64,000 nucleotides of DNA, taken from Mesostigma viride. Lineage: Eukaryota; Streptophyta; Mesostigmatophyceae; Mesostigmatales; Mesostigmataceae. A program made the position numbers and the translations under genes. Where the stretch lies: NCBI GenBank assembly GCA_009746045.1, contig RPFO01000080.1, positions 4,260,481-4,324,480 on the forward strand, written 5' to 3'. Positions 1-11,899 of this stretch are shown here, piece by piece. Numbering within the stretch: the stretch's first letter is position 1; each line of letters opens with the position of its first letter. The notes beneath the pieces are model-generated. The model worked only from the letters and a program-made list of their open reading frames with translations, did not search any database and was not told where the DNA came from.

Positions 1-729
1 TAATTTAGGATGATGTCAGCTTGTGTGTCGGCGGGCCATGCCTTAAGCAAGCTAGGCAGGCAATGATCCGCAATTGTTTCTTTCCCCTCCCTCCCACCCT
101 GGAGGCTTCTTGCTTCCGCGTGCGGATTGAGAAACCTTAAGGCCACTGTTAACTGCTGCATTTGTGGCAGGGCTCCACTTATTGTATTCAATCAAATGCT
201 GGCCTTCTTGGGGGCTGAGTGATCTTAAAGGGGTTTGTGATTATAAACAGTGCACAGGTTGGCCACACTGAAAAACACAGGGCCACTCATGCAAGCCCTA
301 TGTCAAAAAGTTTGCTGTCCAAAAGGTTTGCGGCAACCAATCAATGTCCAGACCATCCACTTGTCATTGAATGGGTACTGCCATTTCATCAATCAATGCA
401 GCCTGGCTTCCAAGTGAGATCCGCCATTCCACAACAGCTTGCTTCGCATGTGGGCATCTATGGCAAATTTTACATGACATGAGAAAACGTACATATCAAC
501 CAAAACAGACAGAGACTGCAGCTCAAGTGGGATGGCGCCACTCAGGTCGTTCTTACTTAAATCCCTGCGGCCAGGGACCAGCAGTGCACAAGAAGTAAAC
601 TGTGTTAACAGGCAGCGTAAGCCACAGCTAGCTGTAGATTTGAACTGGTCAACTGGTCACAAACCAAAACAGAATAAACCATCAATGGCACCCCCTTTAA
701 TATACTACTGCTGTAGTACTACTATCATA
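1..729. other. Intergenic, no gene recognised
   Basis: No supported gene was seen; short ORFs here lack recognisable motifs or splice context. Bases about 103-217 are a diverged copy of about 6690-6800: both contain TGTGGCAGGGCTCCACTTAT and CAATCAAATGCTGG in the same order. This marks a dispersed repeat whose full extent is unclear. Confidence 0.5.
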
Positions 730-1068
730 TTTGCTGAGCTTCGCTCATTTTATATATGACGCGTGGACGGGCTCAAAGGGGACCGACCTGCCGTAGGTAG
801 CGTAAGACTAGCGCTTGTCACGAGGGTACTGCACCGGCCGGCCCTTTTTGTGCCGAGGCTGAGTGTGGTTCCGGAGTGCAGGCCTAGGTAGCTTCTAACG
901 TACGTCACTAGACCTTGTTACCTGCGCCAGCCGCCAGGCGTGGCGCAACTGTGATTGGCAGTCAGTACACCTTGTACCTGCGCCAGCCGGCAGGCCTGCG
1001 TGGCGCAATGTGAATGATAGTCAGTACTTAGAGTGGTGTAGGGGACGTAGGGAGGCCTCTTTTCAGCT
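730..1068. repeat. Dispersed repeat A, copy 1
   Basis: This 339-bp block recurs almost exactly at 2297-2635. It starts TTTGCTGAGCTTCGCTC and ends CCTCTTTTCAGCT. Internally it contains a diverged tandem duplication of about 58 bp (around 911-968 and 969-1028), each part with CCTGCGCCAGCC and GTGGCGCAA. No coding potential is evident; the family is unknown. Confidence 0.85.
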
Positions 1069-2107
1069 TCGCAACTTGATCCCAGCATTTGCTGGCAAGG
1101 TCGGCTGGCCGCTATGGCGGCTGCGCTGAATGTAAGACGATGCTATCGGCCTCTCCGGGCGTGGAGAGGCCTGGAATAAAGTTCTTTATGTTCGCCACCT
1201 ACCGTTACAGGCCACGGTAATGGTTGTTGGGTGGGGGGCTCTACGATTTGAGTAAAAGGGTGTGATTTCCGGCGCTGGGCCCACTGATGATTCCCCTCTA
1301 CCCCTGGGTGCGGCAAGCAGCTTCCTGACACTGGGGAAGCTGCGTTTTCAGTCGGACAACGTCAGGGAAGGAGCCATACAGGCCAGGGCCAGCGGCTACG
1401 GTGGAAAGAATCACAGGTGGAGGCGAATCTGCCTTAAACGTGGAGATGGCTAGCGCGGGGTGCCAGGGTAGCCCATAACTGCCAGAGCCTGACAGCGGAC
1501 CCGATCTTTCGGCCTGTGGCCAGACGGGAGTTTCGGGGAGGATGCGGGGCTGGAGCGAATCTTGGTGGGAGGAGCGCGCTCTTCATCATTGCCCAGTTTT
1601 TCAGCAAAGAATGTTCGCCTGGCGGGGCTGAAATTCTTGCTGTTTTATCGCCTTGTTTTTATCCTGTATGATGCATTATAGGAAAGGCAATAAAGAGTTC
1701 GGTTCAGCCAGGGGGGCATATCTATGCCATAAAAAATTTCCTACAACAACACAAGCCCTGGTCAGGGCCTTGGCTAAGCAGTTTCCAAGCCAAGGCCTTG
1801 GTAGGGTAGAGGGCCTATCGCCACAAAGGTTTCAATGCCGGGAAATCCCAGCCTCAGGGGTGGGGCTGGTGATGGGTCCTGGGCTTGTGAGAGACGGTCC
1901 GGGGGCGTAAGGCCTAATGAGCAGCCGCTGGAAACCGCCCCCCTAACGGGGGGAACGACATGGGTGCCGCCCTGCGTCCGCCGGGAAACCGTAGCGGCCA
2001 CACGGGGGCGGCAGTACAGCCGTGGCAGCGTGCAGGAGGGGGGCCATGGGGGAAAGAAACTCGGCACCAAGGTTGGCGACAACCTTGGTGGCCAGGAAGG
2101 AGGTGTG
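1069..2107. other. Intergenic, no gene recognised
   Basis: GC-rich sequence without a supported gene. Around 1745-1805 there is a short imperfect inverted pair built on CAAGGCCTTG/CAGGGCCTTGG. ORFs in this stretch overlap on both strands and show no domain. Confidence 0.4.
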
Positions 2108-2298
2108 GGGGCAACACCTTGTGTTCGAGTATGCTGGGCCCCCAGCATGGTGCTACAATAACCAACTTGATAATGATGTGCACTGAGTTTGAAGGTGTGG
2201 TATAGGCTGTCCGTATAAAGCCTAGCACACAAAAATGTAAAATAAATGTTTCTCTTGGTGGGAAGGAACTCCAATGGACCAAAAACAAGAAATGTATT
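2108..2298. repeat. Dispersed repeat B, copy 1
   Basis: A 191-bp unit starting GGGGCAACACCTTGTG and ending CAAGAAATGTATT. Near-identical copies lie at 2667-2857 and 2866-3056. Its last two bases overlap the start of repeat A copy 2, so B and A abut directly. It may be a short LTR or a non-autonomous element; no terminal inverted repeat was found. Confidence 0.85.
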
Positions 2299-2635
2299 TG
2301 CTGAGCTTCGCTCATTTTATATATGACGCGTGGACGGGCTCAAAGGGGACCGACCTGCCGTAGGTAGCGTAAGACTAGCGCTTGTCACGAGGGTACTGCA
2401 CCGGCCGGCCCTTTTTGTGCCGAGGCTGAGTGTGGTTCCGGAGTGCAGGCCTAGGTAGCTTCTAACGTACGTCACTAGACCTTGTTACCTGCGCCAGCCG
2501 CCAGGCGTGGCGCAACTGTGATTGGCAGTCAGTACACCTTGTACCTGCGCCAGCCGGCAGGCCTGCGTGGCGCAATGTGAATGATAGTCAGTACTTAGAG
2601 TGGTGTAGGGGACGTAGGGAGGCCTCTTTTCAGCT
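2297..2635. repeat. Dispersed repeat A, copy 2
   Basis: Second copy of the 339-bp block at 730-1068, same orientation, almost identical. It is followed by a short (CCCA)n run at about 2637-2656. Confidence 0.85.
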
Positions 2636-2666
2636 CCCACCCACCCACCCACCCACGCTGCTAAGA

Positions 2667-2857
2667 GGGGCAACACCTTGTGTTCGAGTATGCTGGGCCC
2701 CCAGCATGGTGCTACAATAACCAACTTGATAATGATGTGCACTGAGTTTGAAGGTGTGGTATAGGCTGTCCGTATAAAGCCTAGCACACAAAAATGTAAA
2801 ATAAATGTTTCTCTTGGTGGGAAGGAACTCCAATGGACCAAAAACAAGAAATGTATT
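2667..2857. repeat. Dispersed repeat B, copy 2
   Basis: Near-identical copy of the 191-bp B unit, separated from copy 3 by only 8 bp (GAATGAAT). Confidence 0.85.
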
Positions 2858-2865
2858 GAATGAAT

Positions 2866-3056
2866 GGGGCAACACCTTGTGTTCGAGTATGCTGGGCCCC
2901 CAGCATGGTGCTACAATAACCAACTTGATAATGATGTGCACTGAGTTTGAAGGTGTGGTATAGGCTGTCCGTATAAAGCCTAGCACACAAAAATGTAAAA
3001 TAAATGTTTCTCTTGGTGGGAAGGAACTCCAATGGACCAAAAACAAGAAATGTATT
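2866..3056. repeat. Dispersed repeat B, copy 3
   Basis: Third copy of the 191-bp B unit, same orientation. It ends just before the TTAA site of the Kolobok-like element at 3080. Confidence 0.85.
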
Positions 3057-3079
3057 AATTTTTTTCATGTTAAGGTTAA

Positions 3080-5061
3080 GGTGACGGTTCCGGCGCGAAT
3101 TTTTGGCACCGAAAAAATTCGCGGTACCCGTCCGTACCGTGAAAAAGTTGTGCACGGTGCGCGCAACCCCTACCAGAGCTGGCCATGGCGACGTGCTTTC
3201 AGGCAAACTAGACAAAGACAGCATGCGGAATGGAGCAAAAGTGCGTGAATCTTAAAGACAATGAGTTATAGAGGATTTCGTACGTTTTGCAACGTCGATG
3301 ATATTATTGATGACCATCGGCATGGGGTCCCAACCTGAAAATTTTGCCGCGAGGAATAAATTAGAAGTTTGCAAGCTAGCGGCGGTGATTGTCAGGTGTT
3401 ACGGGCTTCAATTAGCGTCAAGGATGCGTTTACATTATTATTAGTAAAGACGTAAAAAAATTGGCTGGGTTTTGGCAAGATTTCCGTCATTTTCAGTAAG
3501 ACACCCTCCAGGCTCGCAGGATGTGCGTCGTATCTTTTTATGGAAGGAAGGCCTGTCTTGCGCCGCTGGGCGAAGGACAGTGCCGGTAATGGTACGATCC
3601 TGTGCTCAGCGTTGTCTTATATATATTTCGCTTCTCTTTTATGGGTTATCATAGTAAGCTTCCGCCTTGAATCCGGGCAGTTAGCGCCAGCTATCCATTC
3701 CGTGCTGCGCATCGCCAGATTCCTGGCAGCCTGTGATTTCGTCTATGTTGCACGGCTGAAACGTGTGAAGGCGCAAGCCATGGCAATGCCAGCAAGTTCA
3801 ATGTCAGGTATTTGTCGAGTGGTTTCTTGGAAGAAGTTTGCCAACATGCACTCAGTTTTGCGTGAGTATTGATGCAACGCTTCTTAGCAGTGGCTACACT
3901 GTGCTTATTAGAGGCTGACAATTATCTGAAGTTTGTTTCCTTAAAGCAAGTAACTGTGCTGGAAAGTAAGGTGACAGTGGTTGTTCTGAGGGGCATACTG
4001 CATGGGTGGCACTGAATGTAGGTAGAGCCTATCATTGTTTTGTTGGCCCTTCTCCCACTGAATTACTGGTGGGAGAGCCCTACCATATGCTAGCAAGGCA
4101 AAGTAACCATGGTAAGAAGCCCTGGCAGATAGCATGTAGTAGTATGATACATGTGCTTTCCCTGTGGACCGCGTCTGTTGTCCCCGTTGGTTGGGCAGTT
4201 TGTGGATAGGGCTTTCTAGGGTGTCTTTGCATTGGAGAGCTTTGCTTTGGTACGATGCTCACACCATAAACCTGGAATATGCTTTTGAAGTGTTGGCTAA
4301 GCATGTAGAGCTACCTGCCTTGTTGCTGTGCACACACCCGCAAGGTTGGCCATACCGAGGGAAGGCAAGGGCACATGAAGTACCCAGCCACCTCCTTGTA
4401 CGTTGTTGTCAAATTAGGCATGGTCTGGTCAAATTAGGCATGGTCTCTTTGATGGTATATAAAGCCTTAGTGTGTTTAAATACTACCTAGAGCCTTCCTT
4501 GCGCACCGTCAGGTGGCCAACTGCCAAATGCTTTTTCTTCCACGTTTGTGGTCAGAACGACCTCAAATTTTGACGACAGTAGATATTTGCCCATACAATG
4601 TATGTAGAATGTAGTATTTGATTTTGTATGTAGTAATTAATTTTGTAGGGCCAGGGCCAAAGGATGTGTTATTGACTTGTTTTATTTTTTCCTGCTCTAA
4701 AAAGTATGTCGTTTGGGGGGAATATTGATTACTCATGTAATACTCATTGTTTAGGTGGGAAACTTCCAATCAGGTGGGAAATTTTCAAAGTGGGGCATTT
4801 TAAGGAAAATGTATTGAAACAATGTGCACAGTGATGGCCCCATTGGACATCCTAGGCAGAATGTATCATAAATAGCGTCTTTAGCTATTTTTAGCTCGAT
4901 ACTGGCATATAATTGCGTATAGCACCCTCAACATGTGGTGGGATGGACCCCCACACATCCTATTTGCATGCCAAAATAATCTCTTGGGCACCCCCAGGTC
5001 AGCAGTGCATGTTATTCCATGAAAGTAGTAGAGTTCAGGGGGGCTGGCATGGACCCTCACC
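3080..5061 (+). mobile_element. Degenerate Kolobok-like DNA transposon (TTAA-flanked)
   Basis: TTAA stands on both sides (3076-3079 and 5062-5065). The ends are imperfect inverted repeats: left GGTGACGGTTCC, right (reverse complement) GGTGAGGGTCCATG. These match the ends of the elements at 31586-34223 and 43657-47101. The left end also shares their subterminal hairpin (GCGCGAATTTTTGG facing AAAAAATTCGCG). Internal stretches near 3480-3600 and 4330-4400 are similar to the reverse complement of 33700-33800 and 32560-32620. No transposase or PHD finger ORF survives, so this looks like a decayed or non-autonomous copy. Assignment to Kolobok rests on the TTAA sites and on the transposase of the 43.7-kb relative. 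Confidence 0.7.
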
Positions 5062-5279
5062 TTAAATTCTATTCATACTTAGAATTAGCTGTTCCAACCT
5101 TCCATCCTCCCGTACATTATATTTGTACCATTTTTCTGCTAGAAGTAGTGGGTGGGGTAGGGTTTGGCGGGATGGCCAGGATGAGGCCCCGAAGTGGCCG
5201 AGTCTAAAGGGGCCGAGTCTTCAGAAAGGCAGGGCCGGGCAGTGAGACACCACTAGATACAAAAGGTGAGCTAAAAAAA

Positions 5280-5790
5280 GAACAAGAAAAAAAACCCAAT
5301 ACCCCCTATTAAGTATAAGAATTTGGTGTCATAATAATGAGCTGAAATTTTGCAGCAGTGACGCTGCCCCCCTGGGCCAGTTTTCAATATGTGGTTTGGA
5401 CCATTTTAGTGATTTGATATTTCTTTGGGGGAAAAAAAGCTGCGACTTTGGGAGAAACTGATTAACTATAAGAAATACCCATTATTTTGGTGAGCTGAAT
5501 AGCCAGAATATTTTACCAAGGGGGCAACTACGTGGGAATATGTGGTTTGGAAAAAAAAAAATGTTTGCCCATTCTCTTAGGAAAAATACGTCATCAATAG
5601 TGTTTTTTTCTATTTTTAGCTCACCAACAGTGCATGGTTGAGGGTAGTACCTCCAACAAGTGGTGGGATAAATGCCCAAACATCATATTATTTATGGTCC
5701 CCAATCATCACTAGATGGGTTTCAAATGCATTGGACTTGATATGACTACAGCCAGTTTTGGGGGGTTAGACCCACACAGATCTAACTAGT
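5280..5790 (+). mobile_element. 3' fragment of a Kolobok-like element
   Basis: This stretch resembles the 3' untranslated parts of the elements ending at 5061 and 47101: shared blocks include ATGTGGTTTGGA, ATGTTTGCCCATT, CTATTTTTAGC and a TAGTACC...CAAGTGG stretch. A clear right terminus with TTAA was not found, so the extent is approximate. Confidence 0.45.
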
Positions 5791-6689
5791 AACTACCAAC
5801 CAAAGGCATTTTAAGATCGACGACTGAGATAACTAATATACGAAAGAATCTTGGCTCTTTAAATAATTTATTAAGATTTAAGCCTCAACTTCCATTCTTG
5901 CTATCCATAGAATAAGATTTTTGATCATTCTAGCCGACCACCCCAGCTTACTACAGGCACATCTCGGCCAATTCATAAAGCAAAAGATTTTCCCTGGCTG
6001 CAGGTCTTTTTGGAATGGGCTAAGAATGGGACGCTAGTTCAGCGTTCTGACCAGCTTTGGCGGAGCTGTTTATAAGTTTCTAAAACAACTATAGTGTCAC
6101 ATCGCAGGCTTGCGACCTTGTGACGGTGCATTTGTCCTGGCCTACCTCTAGACGTCACGACACATGTTCCTGTCAGGGGCGACCTCAAGTGCTACCATAA
6201 ATTATTTCTTGGTTGTGGCGGCAGGTTTGTCTGTACAGTTGCCTCTGCCAAGGAGGGGTGGTTGAGGACTAGAGGAGGCGCACGAGGGCTGTGTTCCGAA
6301 GATAAAAATGTTTCCTATCAAGAGACTTGAGTCGGAGAGGGTGTCTTATGTAGGGGGGCAAGGCAGCACCAGACCTACGTCATTCCTTTTTGGCTCAGCA
6401 CCTGCTGCGCGGCTCTGTCAATTATGGTGTCATAGAACCCCTTCCCTTTTGGTCGATCCCTAATTTGTGGAATGCTGACTCAGTGCTTTTGGTGGGCCGT
6501 TGCTTTGGGGGTTGTCATCGGCTTGTGCCGCTTTGCAACCAGCATGCCCTGCGGGGGTTACAGAAGCGTAGCACGGGGAGAGTCGCCATTTACAGAAGAT
6601 GTTGCGACACGCCCTATAGCGGATGGTGGTCACGAACTCCAATCGGTGCAAAGGGGTTGGCGCCAGGGGGGCCGGCTTGTTTGGGTGGA
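5791..6689. other. Intergenic, no gene recognised
   Basis: AT-rich to mixed sequence without a supported gene. The ORFs near 6390-6760 overlap in opposite frames and show no domain. The end runs into the dispersed repeat shared with 103-217. Confidence 0.35.
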
Positions 6690-6800
6690 GGCGTCTTGCT
6701 TCGGCGTGCGGGCTGAGAAACTGTAAGCCACTGTAACTGCTGCTCTTGTGGCAGGGCTCCACTTATTGTTTCAATCAAATGCTGGTCTTCTTGGGAGCCC
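6690..6800. repeat. Dispersed repeat shared with 103-217
   Basis: About 110 bp matching 103-217 with small differences. It lies just upstream of the DIRS-like element and could be part of that element's end, but this cannot be shown here. Confidence 0.6.
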
Positions 6801-6997
6801 TGTGTGTGTGATTGCCTATATGTAAAAGGTGGGCTTCCATTCCAGGGAAGCAGCCTGTTTCTTTTGCCTGCGAACCCTCACATTACCACATTGCAAATAA
6901 TAAAGGCACAAGGCAAATCATCAACGCATTAAAGGCCATCATGACCACGGTGATTGAGCCAGATATGAACTAACATCAAAAGCTAAAGGCCGCCAGG

Positions 6998-8028
6998 GTG
7001 GCTCAGGCAATTCTGGGGGGAGGCTGGCTGGCTCGAGTGAAGAAGTTGAACCTAGGCCGGTCCAAGAATATGAATATGGCTTCAATGGAGCCGCGGGGCT
7101 TCACCATCGATTGGGATGGAGAGGAGGAGCTGGCCGATGTGATTGCAGAGCATCTTGAGAGGTCTTTTCCCGAGCCGGATCCTCCTCTAGCGCCAAGTGC
7201 GGGGGTAACAGGGGGGTGTTCCCACTCCGGCAGGCGGGAGCGGGGGGGCGAGGCGAGACGGGGGTGACGAGAAGGAGGCCGCCCCGGGAGCGGACCCAGC
7301 AGTGGTGAACCTTGATCAGAATCTGGCCCGGGAGCAGATAAGCGGGGAAGGTAATACCCGCCGACGAGCGGCCATCCAGGTCAAGAGACGGCCGCATTGG
7401 CGCAGAAGCGGAAGCATTGCTGGTCGCCATGGCCGAATTGCTTGAACTGGGAAAGGCTGTGCCCACTGCGGGCCAGGCGCCGTCGGCCAGCGCTGGCAAG
7501 CTCAGGCGCATGAAGGGTGATGCGCTGAGCGGGAACGCAGTGTCAGTCCTGCTGAGCAACGTGCTGGAGCCGGTGCTGCCGGTAATGCTGGACTACGCGG
7601 AGAGTGTGGGAGGGATGTCCATCAATGCGCGACGCTAATTCTGTCAGCACTGGCAGTGTGCCGGCAGGTGGGAGCATCGTATGCTCGCCCAGCAGATGGC
7701 GGGCGTGCTCGACACGATGGGTTTGGCTATACTGGGCCACGCCACGCTCGGAAGTCACCCTGGATCTGGCAGCAGCAGAGTATCTGGCGAAACTGATGAC
7801 TACATGCCAGCTGGAGCCTGCTGGAGCAGGGCCCCGGCAAGGGGAAGGGCAGGCCGGTCCCTCCAACAACAACAACAAGTAAGGGAGCGGTGCCTTCTCC
7901 CACTGCCTCTTCCAGCTCCGGTTCCAGCTCGTGACCGTTGGCAGCAGGTATGCTTAGGCCGTAGGCGCGATAGGATGCGTCGAGCGTTAGACGCGCGGGC
8001 ACTCACCTGTCAAGCGGTTAGGGCGTAA
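6998..8028 (+). pseudogene. Possible gag-like 5' ORF of the DIRS-like element (decayed)
   Basis: Open stretches in several plus frames (6998-7267, 7417-7638, 7681-8028) are broken by stops and frame changes. The conceptual product has an acidic, proline-rich N-terminal part, then a helix-prone stretch (MAELLELGKAV... ending in LLSNVLEPVLPVML) and a Gln/Ala/Pro-rich tail. Its position directly upstream of a DIRS-type reverse transcriptase suggests the element's ORF1, as is usual in that family. No zinc knuckle or other diagnostic motif was seen, so this is inferred from position. The stretch is followed by a 14-bp G run at about 8037-8050. Confidence 0.35.
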
Positions 8029-8029
8029 A

Positions 8030-8798
8030 ACTTGATGGGGGGGGGGGGGGCGAGACCCGCTTGCTGAAGTGTCGGCTCTGCTGAAGTGCCCGGGCCACTA
8101 CAGCGGACGGCCCTGCAGGGGGTTAATTAGGCTTGCAGGTCCTTCGTCTGCCGAAACGGCGGCAATGGTAGGATCTATAGTGGACCGGGTTGCCATATAT
8201 GTACGTCGGCGGAGTGTATATACATCGGGCAAAAATATGTGTCTCATGATTATCAATTCACAATAGTTTGAGGCAATTTGCATGGAAAGACATGAAAAAA
8301 GATCATTATGAACAACGATAGCCATAATGATCAATGAGACCAGGGTGACATGCCCTCAAGATGCATATCCATGCCCACCACACACACCTACAGGCATAGT
8401 CCGTTACCATTCGACCCCCCTGATTTCAGAAAATATATAATTAGGTGGAGTTTACCTATGTCAAATACAACCATGGCAAGTTGTAGAGGACCTCAAAATC
8501 TTTCTTTTCAGTCAATTCTGATAAGTATTGCGAAAGTTATAGCAGTTACAGCGTTGCAATTTTGCCCAAGTCCGGAAGGCGTATTTTTCGAAAAAAAATT
8601 GGACGTGCTGCAAAGGTACGCGTATTCCCGTATTTTTGCGGCTCAGTACGGCGTATTTGCCAACCGTATGAGGGTGAATGTGCTGAAGGAGCCCCTAACG
8701 AAGAGCTAGCAGCCCCACGCTTAGATTTGCCTGGTCCGGGGGGAGGCGGCCAGGTGCACATGTGAGACCTACTACCCGGCCCCTAATGGGGAGCGATT
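8030..8798. other. Non-coding stretch inside or beside the DIRS-like element
   Basis: No supported gene. It starts with the poly(G) run and continues into AT-rich sequence; recognisable reverse transcriptase coding begins only near 8800. It may be an insertion or decayed internal sequence. Confidence 0.35.
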
Positions 8799-9146
8799 TT
8801 GAATAATGAAAGTCAAATGATATGGGTACTGAGCCCAGCTGAGCAGATCTTGCAGAAGCCAACACGCATCTCGCTTGGGTGTAACATGGAGGAGTTCCTG
8901 CGTGTTTGCAAGGTGTGTGTGGAGTGGGAGATCTTGGGTGGATTTCTTGAGGAGGAGCCGCCTGTGGTGAATGGCACTTTTGGGGTCGCGAAGCCAGATG
9001 GTTGTCAGCAGCTGATCGTGGATAATCACCGAGGCGATTTCCCATAGCAGACCCCCCTTTCTATTGCACCTTAGCGTGATTTGTGATCCGCCAACGCGCG
9101 CTGGGGAGGACGTCTTTGAGGGAGTATCTGATTTGGATTCCTAGTA

Positions 9147-9760
<614 letters not shown>

Positions 9761-11111
9761 GCCTTTGCTGCGGCGGTACTGTGCATGGATGCCGGTGTGG
9801 TCGGATCTTGTGGGCCTGAGTGCGCCGCGTCGGCAGGTGTGGCCGTGGACCTTGTGCTGGCCAATGGGGAACAAGCTGGCCGTCGCGTTGGCCCAGTGTG
9901 AGCACCAGTTCATTCTGTACCACTGTGGCTCCAAGCCACCTTTGAAGGATCCTGAGCATCGACATGCCAGCGCTGATTTTGGTGGCGGACGCTGACGAGG
10001 CGGGGCAGACCATCAGGCTTCGGCTGGATCGAGGACCCTGCTGCACCCCTGGCGCCTTCGCCCTGCTTCGAATCTCGCCAGGATCTGGAAGGTATGCCTG
10101 CCGTTACGATCGACGACCTCCATTTCACCAACTGTACCACGGTGGATGGGGTGAATCAGCAGGTAGATCGTGTTCAGGCTGCCTATGCCGCCGTAGGGCT
10201 GGTGCAAAAAGCTGGCAAGGTGGTACAGGCGACAGCTGAACAGACTGGGGTGCAGGCGGTGGGTGTCATACACCAGCGGGATGGTGACGTGGTGCCTGTT
10301 CATGAGCGTGTGGTGGCGGTTATAGCCGCTACTACTAGAACCTGGGATCGCGGTTTCACCCACTATTGTGAACTGAGCTCTGTGCTTGGGAAGTGGGTGG
10401 GGATGCATTTGCTTTGCCGTCCCATGCTATCGGTGTGGTCTGAGACGTATCGGCTGCTAGCAGTCATGAACGCCTCCCTGCCTGGGCGCCGCTGGCGGCT
10501 TCCTGCGGGGGCCCGAACTGAATGAGCTGCAGGCGGGGATCGACCTGGCACCTTTTTTGCAGGCTGTCAGGGCCCGGCCCCTTTCTGACCGGGTCGTCGC
10601 TAGTGATGCTAGCAGCTCCGGCGGTGGGGTGGTTTACAGGGACCATCCTGGGGCTGACTGCGCCCGGCTGGCAACTCGGCGCGAGGCGCGGGCGAGGCGC
10701 ATGACAGCTTTAACCTCTGGGGAGGACTGGGATTTGAAGCGCATATAGGGGGACTACGGCCTGCTGGGAGGTGGTTACTAGCGTACGGCACTGTCCTACA
10801 GGTGGCGGGGGCAGCCTAAAAATGTCAATGTCAAGGAGGCGATTGCTGCGACGCAAGGGGTCGAGTGGTCATGCCGGACCAAGGCATGTCGGGGAAAGCG
10901 CATCGAGCGACTCGTGGACTCCAGCGCGGTGGTGGGGGCGTTTGTCAGAGGGCGGCCATCAGCAGAGCGCCTCAACCAGATGGTTCGACGCTACTGCGCC
11001 CTGTCACTGGCTGCTGACACGCACGGCCACTGGGTCTGGGTTGCAACTTCCCACAACAACCCTGCTGACCAGGCCAGCCGGCGCGGCGCCTGGGTTCCCG
11101 ACTTGACCCGG

Positions 11112-11141
11112 TGCGGTGACGTGCACCCCAACCCTGGGCCT
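11112..11141 (+). other. 2A-like motif in the DIRS-like polyprotein
   Basis: The frame that carries RNase H reads CGDVHPNPGP, close to the 2A consensus D-[V/I]-E-x-N-P-G-P but with His in place of Glu. It sits between RNase H and the tyrosine recombinase, where a co-translational break would separate the two enzymes. Function is inferred; the His substitution may abolish activity. Confidence 0.4.
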
Positions 11142-11899
11142 GGGGGGGCGCGGCGCCCGCGGGACTTTGCACTTTGGGAGGGCACTGTAAACCCCGTTTC
11201 TACTTTGCCAGCCTACCGGCGCACGGTGGCTGCCTATGCGGCGTGGGTGCCGCCTGGCCCTGTCGACCCGGCTGACGCGAAGGCCATTTTCCGTTAGTGG
11301 ATTCTTGCTGTCTACCATGCCCGAGGTGGGCGGGGTAGTACCTTATGCCAGCCTGCCAACGCCTGCCTGCACCCGTACTACCCCGACGTCGTTCGCAACT
11401 GGGTACTGGCGGACCGCATGCTCGCAGGGTGGCAGCGGCTTGTTCCGGCTGTCAGCCCTTTCCCTATGCCCTGGCGCCTTTGCTATTTCACTGCCCTGTT
11501 GATAATAATGCCACGTCGACAGGTGCATGCGAGTGCGTTAATTATTAATGCTTTCCATCAGTATTTACGCATTAGCGAGGCACAAGGGTTGCGGGTTTGG
11601 GATGTGGCGCATCCTGGCCACTCCCTTCTCGAGCCATGCAGGGCCCTTATGCTCTGCAAACCCCAAGACTGCGCAGTGGGCGCCCCAGCACGTCCTTTTC
11701 CGGGACCCACTTTCTTTGTGGCTCCTGCGGCGCTTGACGCCGGGATAGTCACCTGCACTTCTTTTTCGGGGCTTGACATACAGCCAGGCTAGGCAAGTGT
11801 CAGGTAGAACTGCTTGAGGGACTTCAATGTCTGAAGGCAAACTCCACGTTTTTGAGGAGCAAAGTCCAATGAATCTTCTACTGCGCTTTTTTATTTCTA

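Noticed and set aside
1774-3224. Minus-strand ORFs repeating FLVHWSSFPPRETFILHF
   Set aside because: They recur only because repeat B recurs; no domain, and frames differ in extent at each copy.
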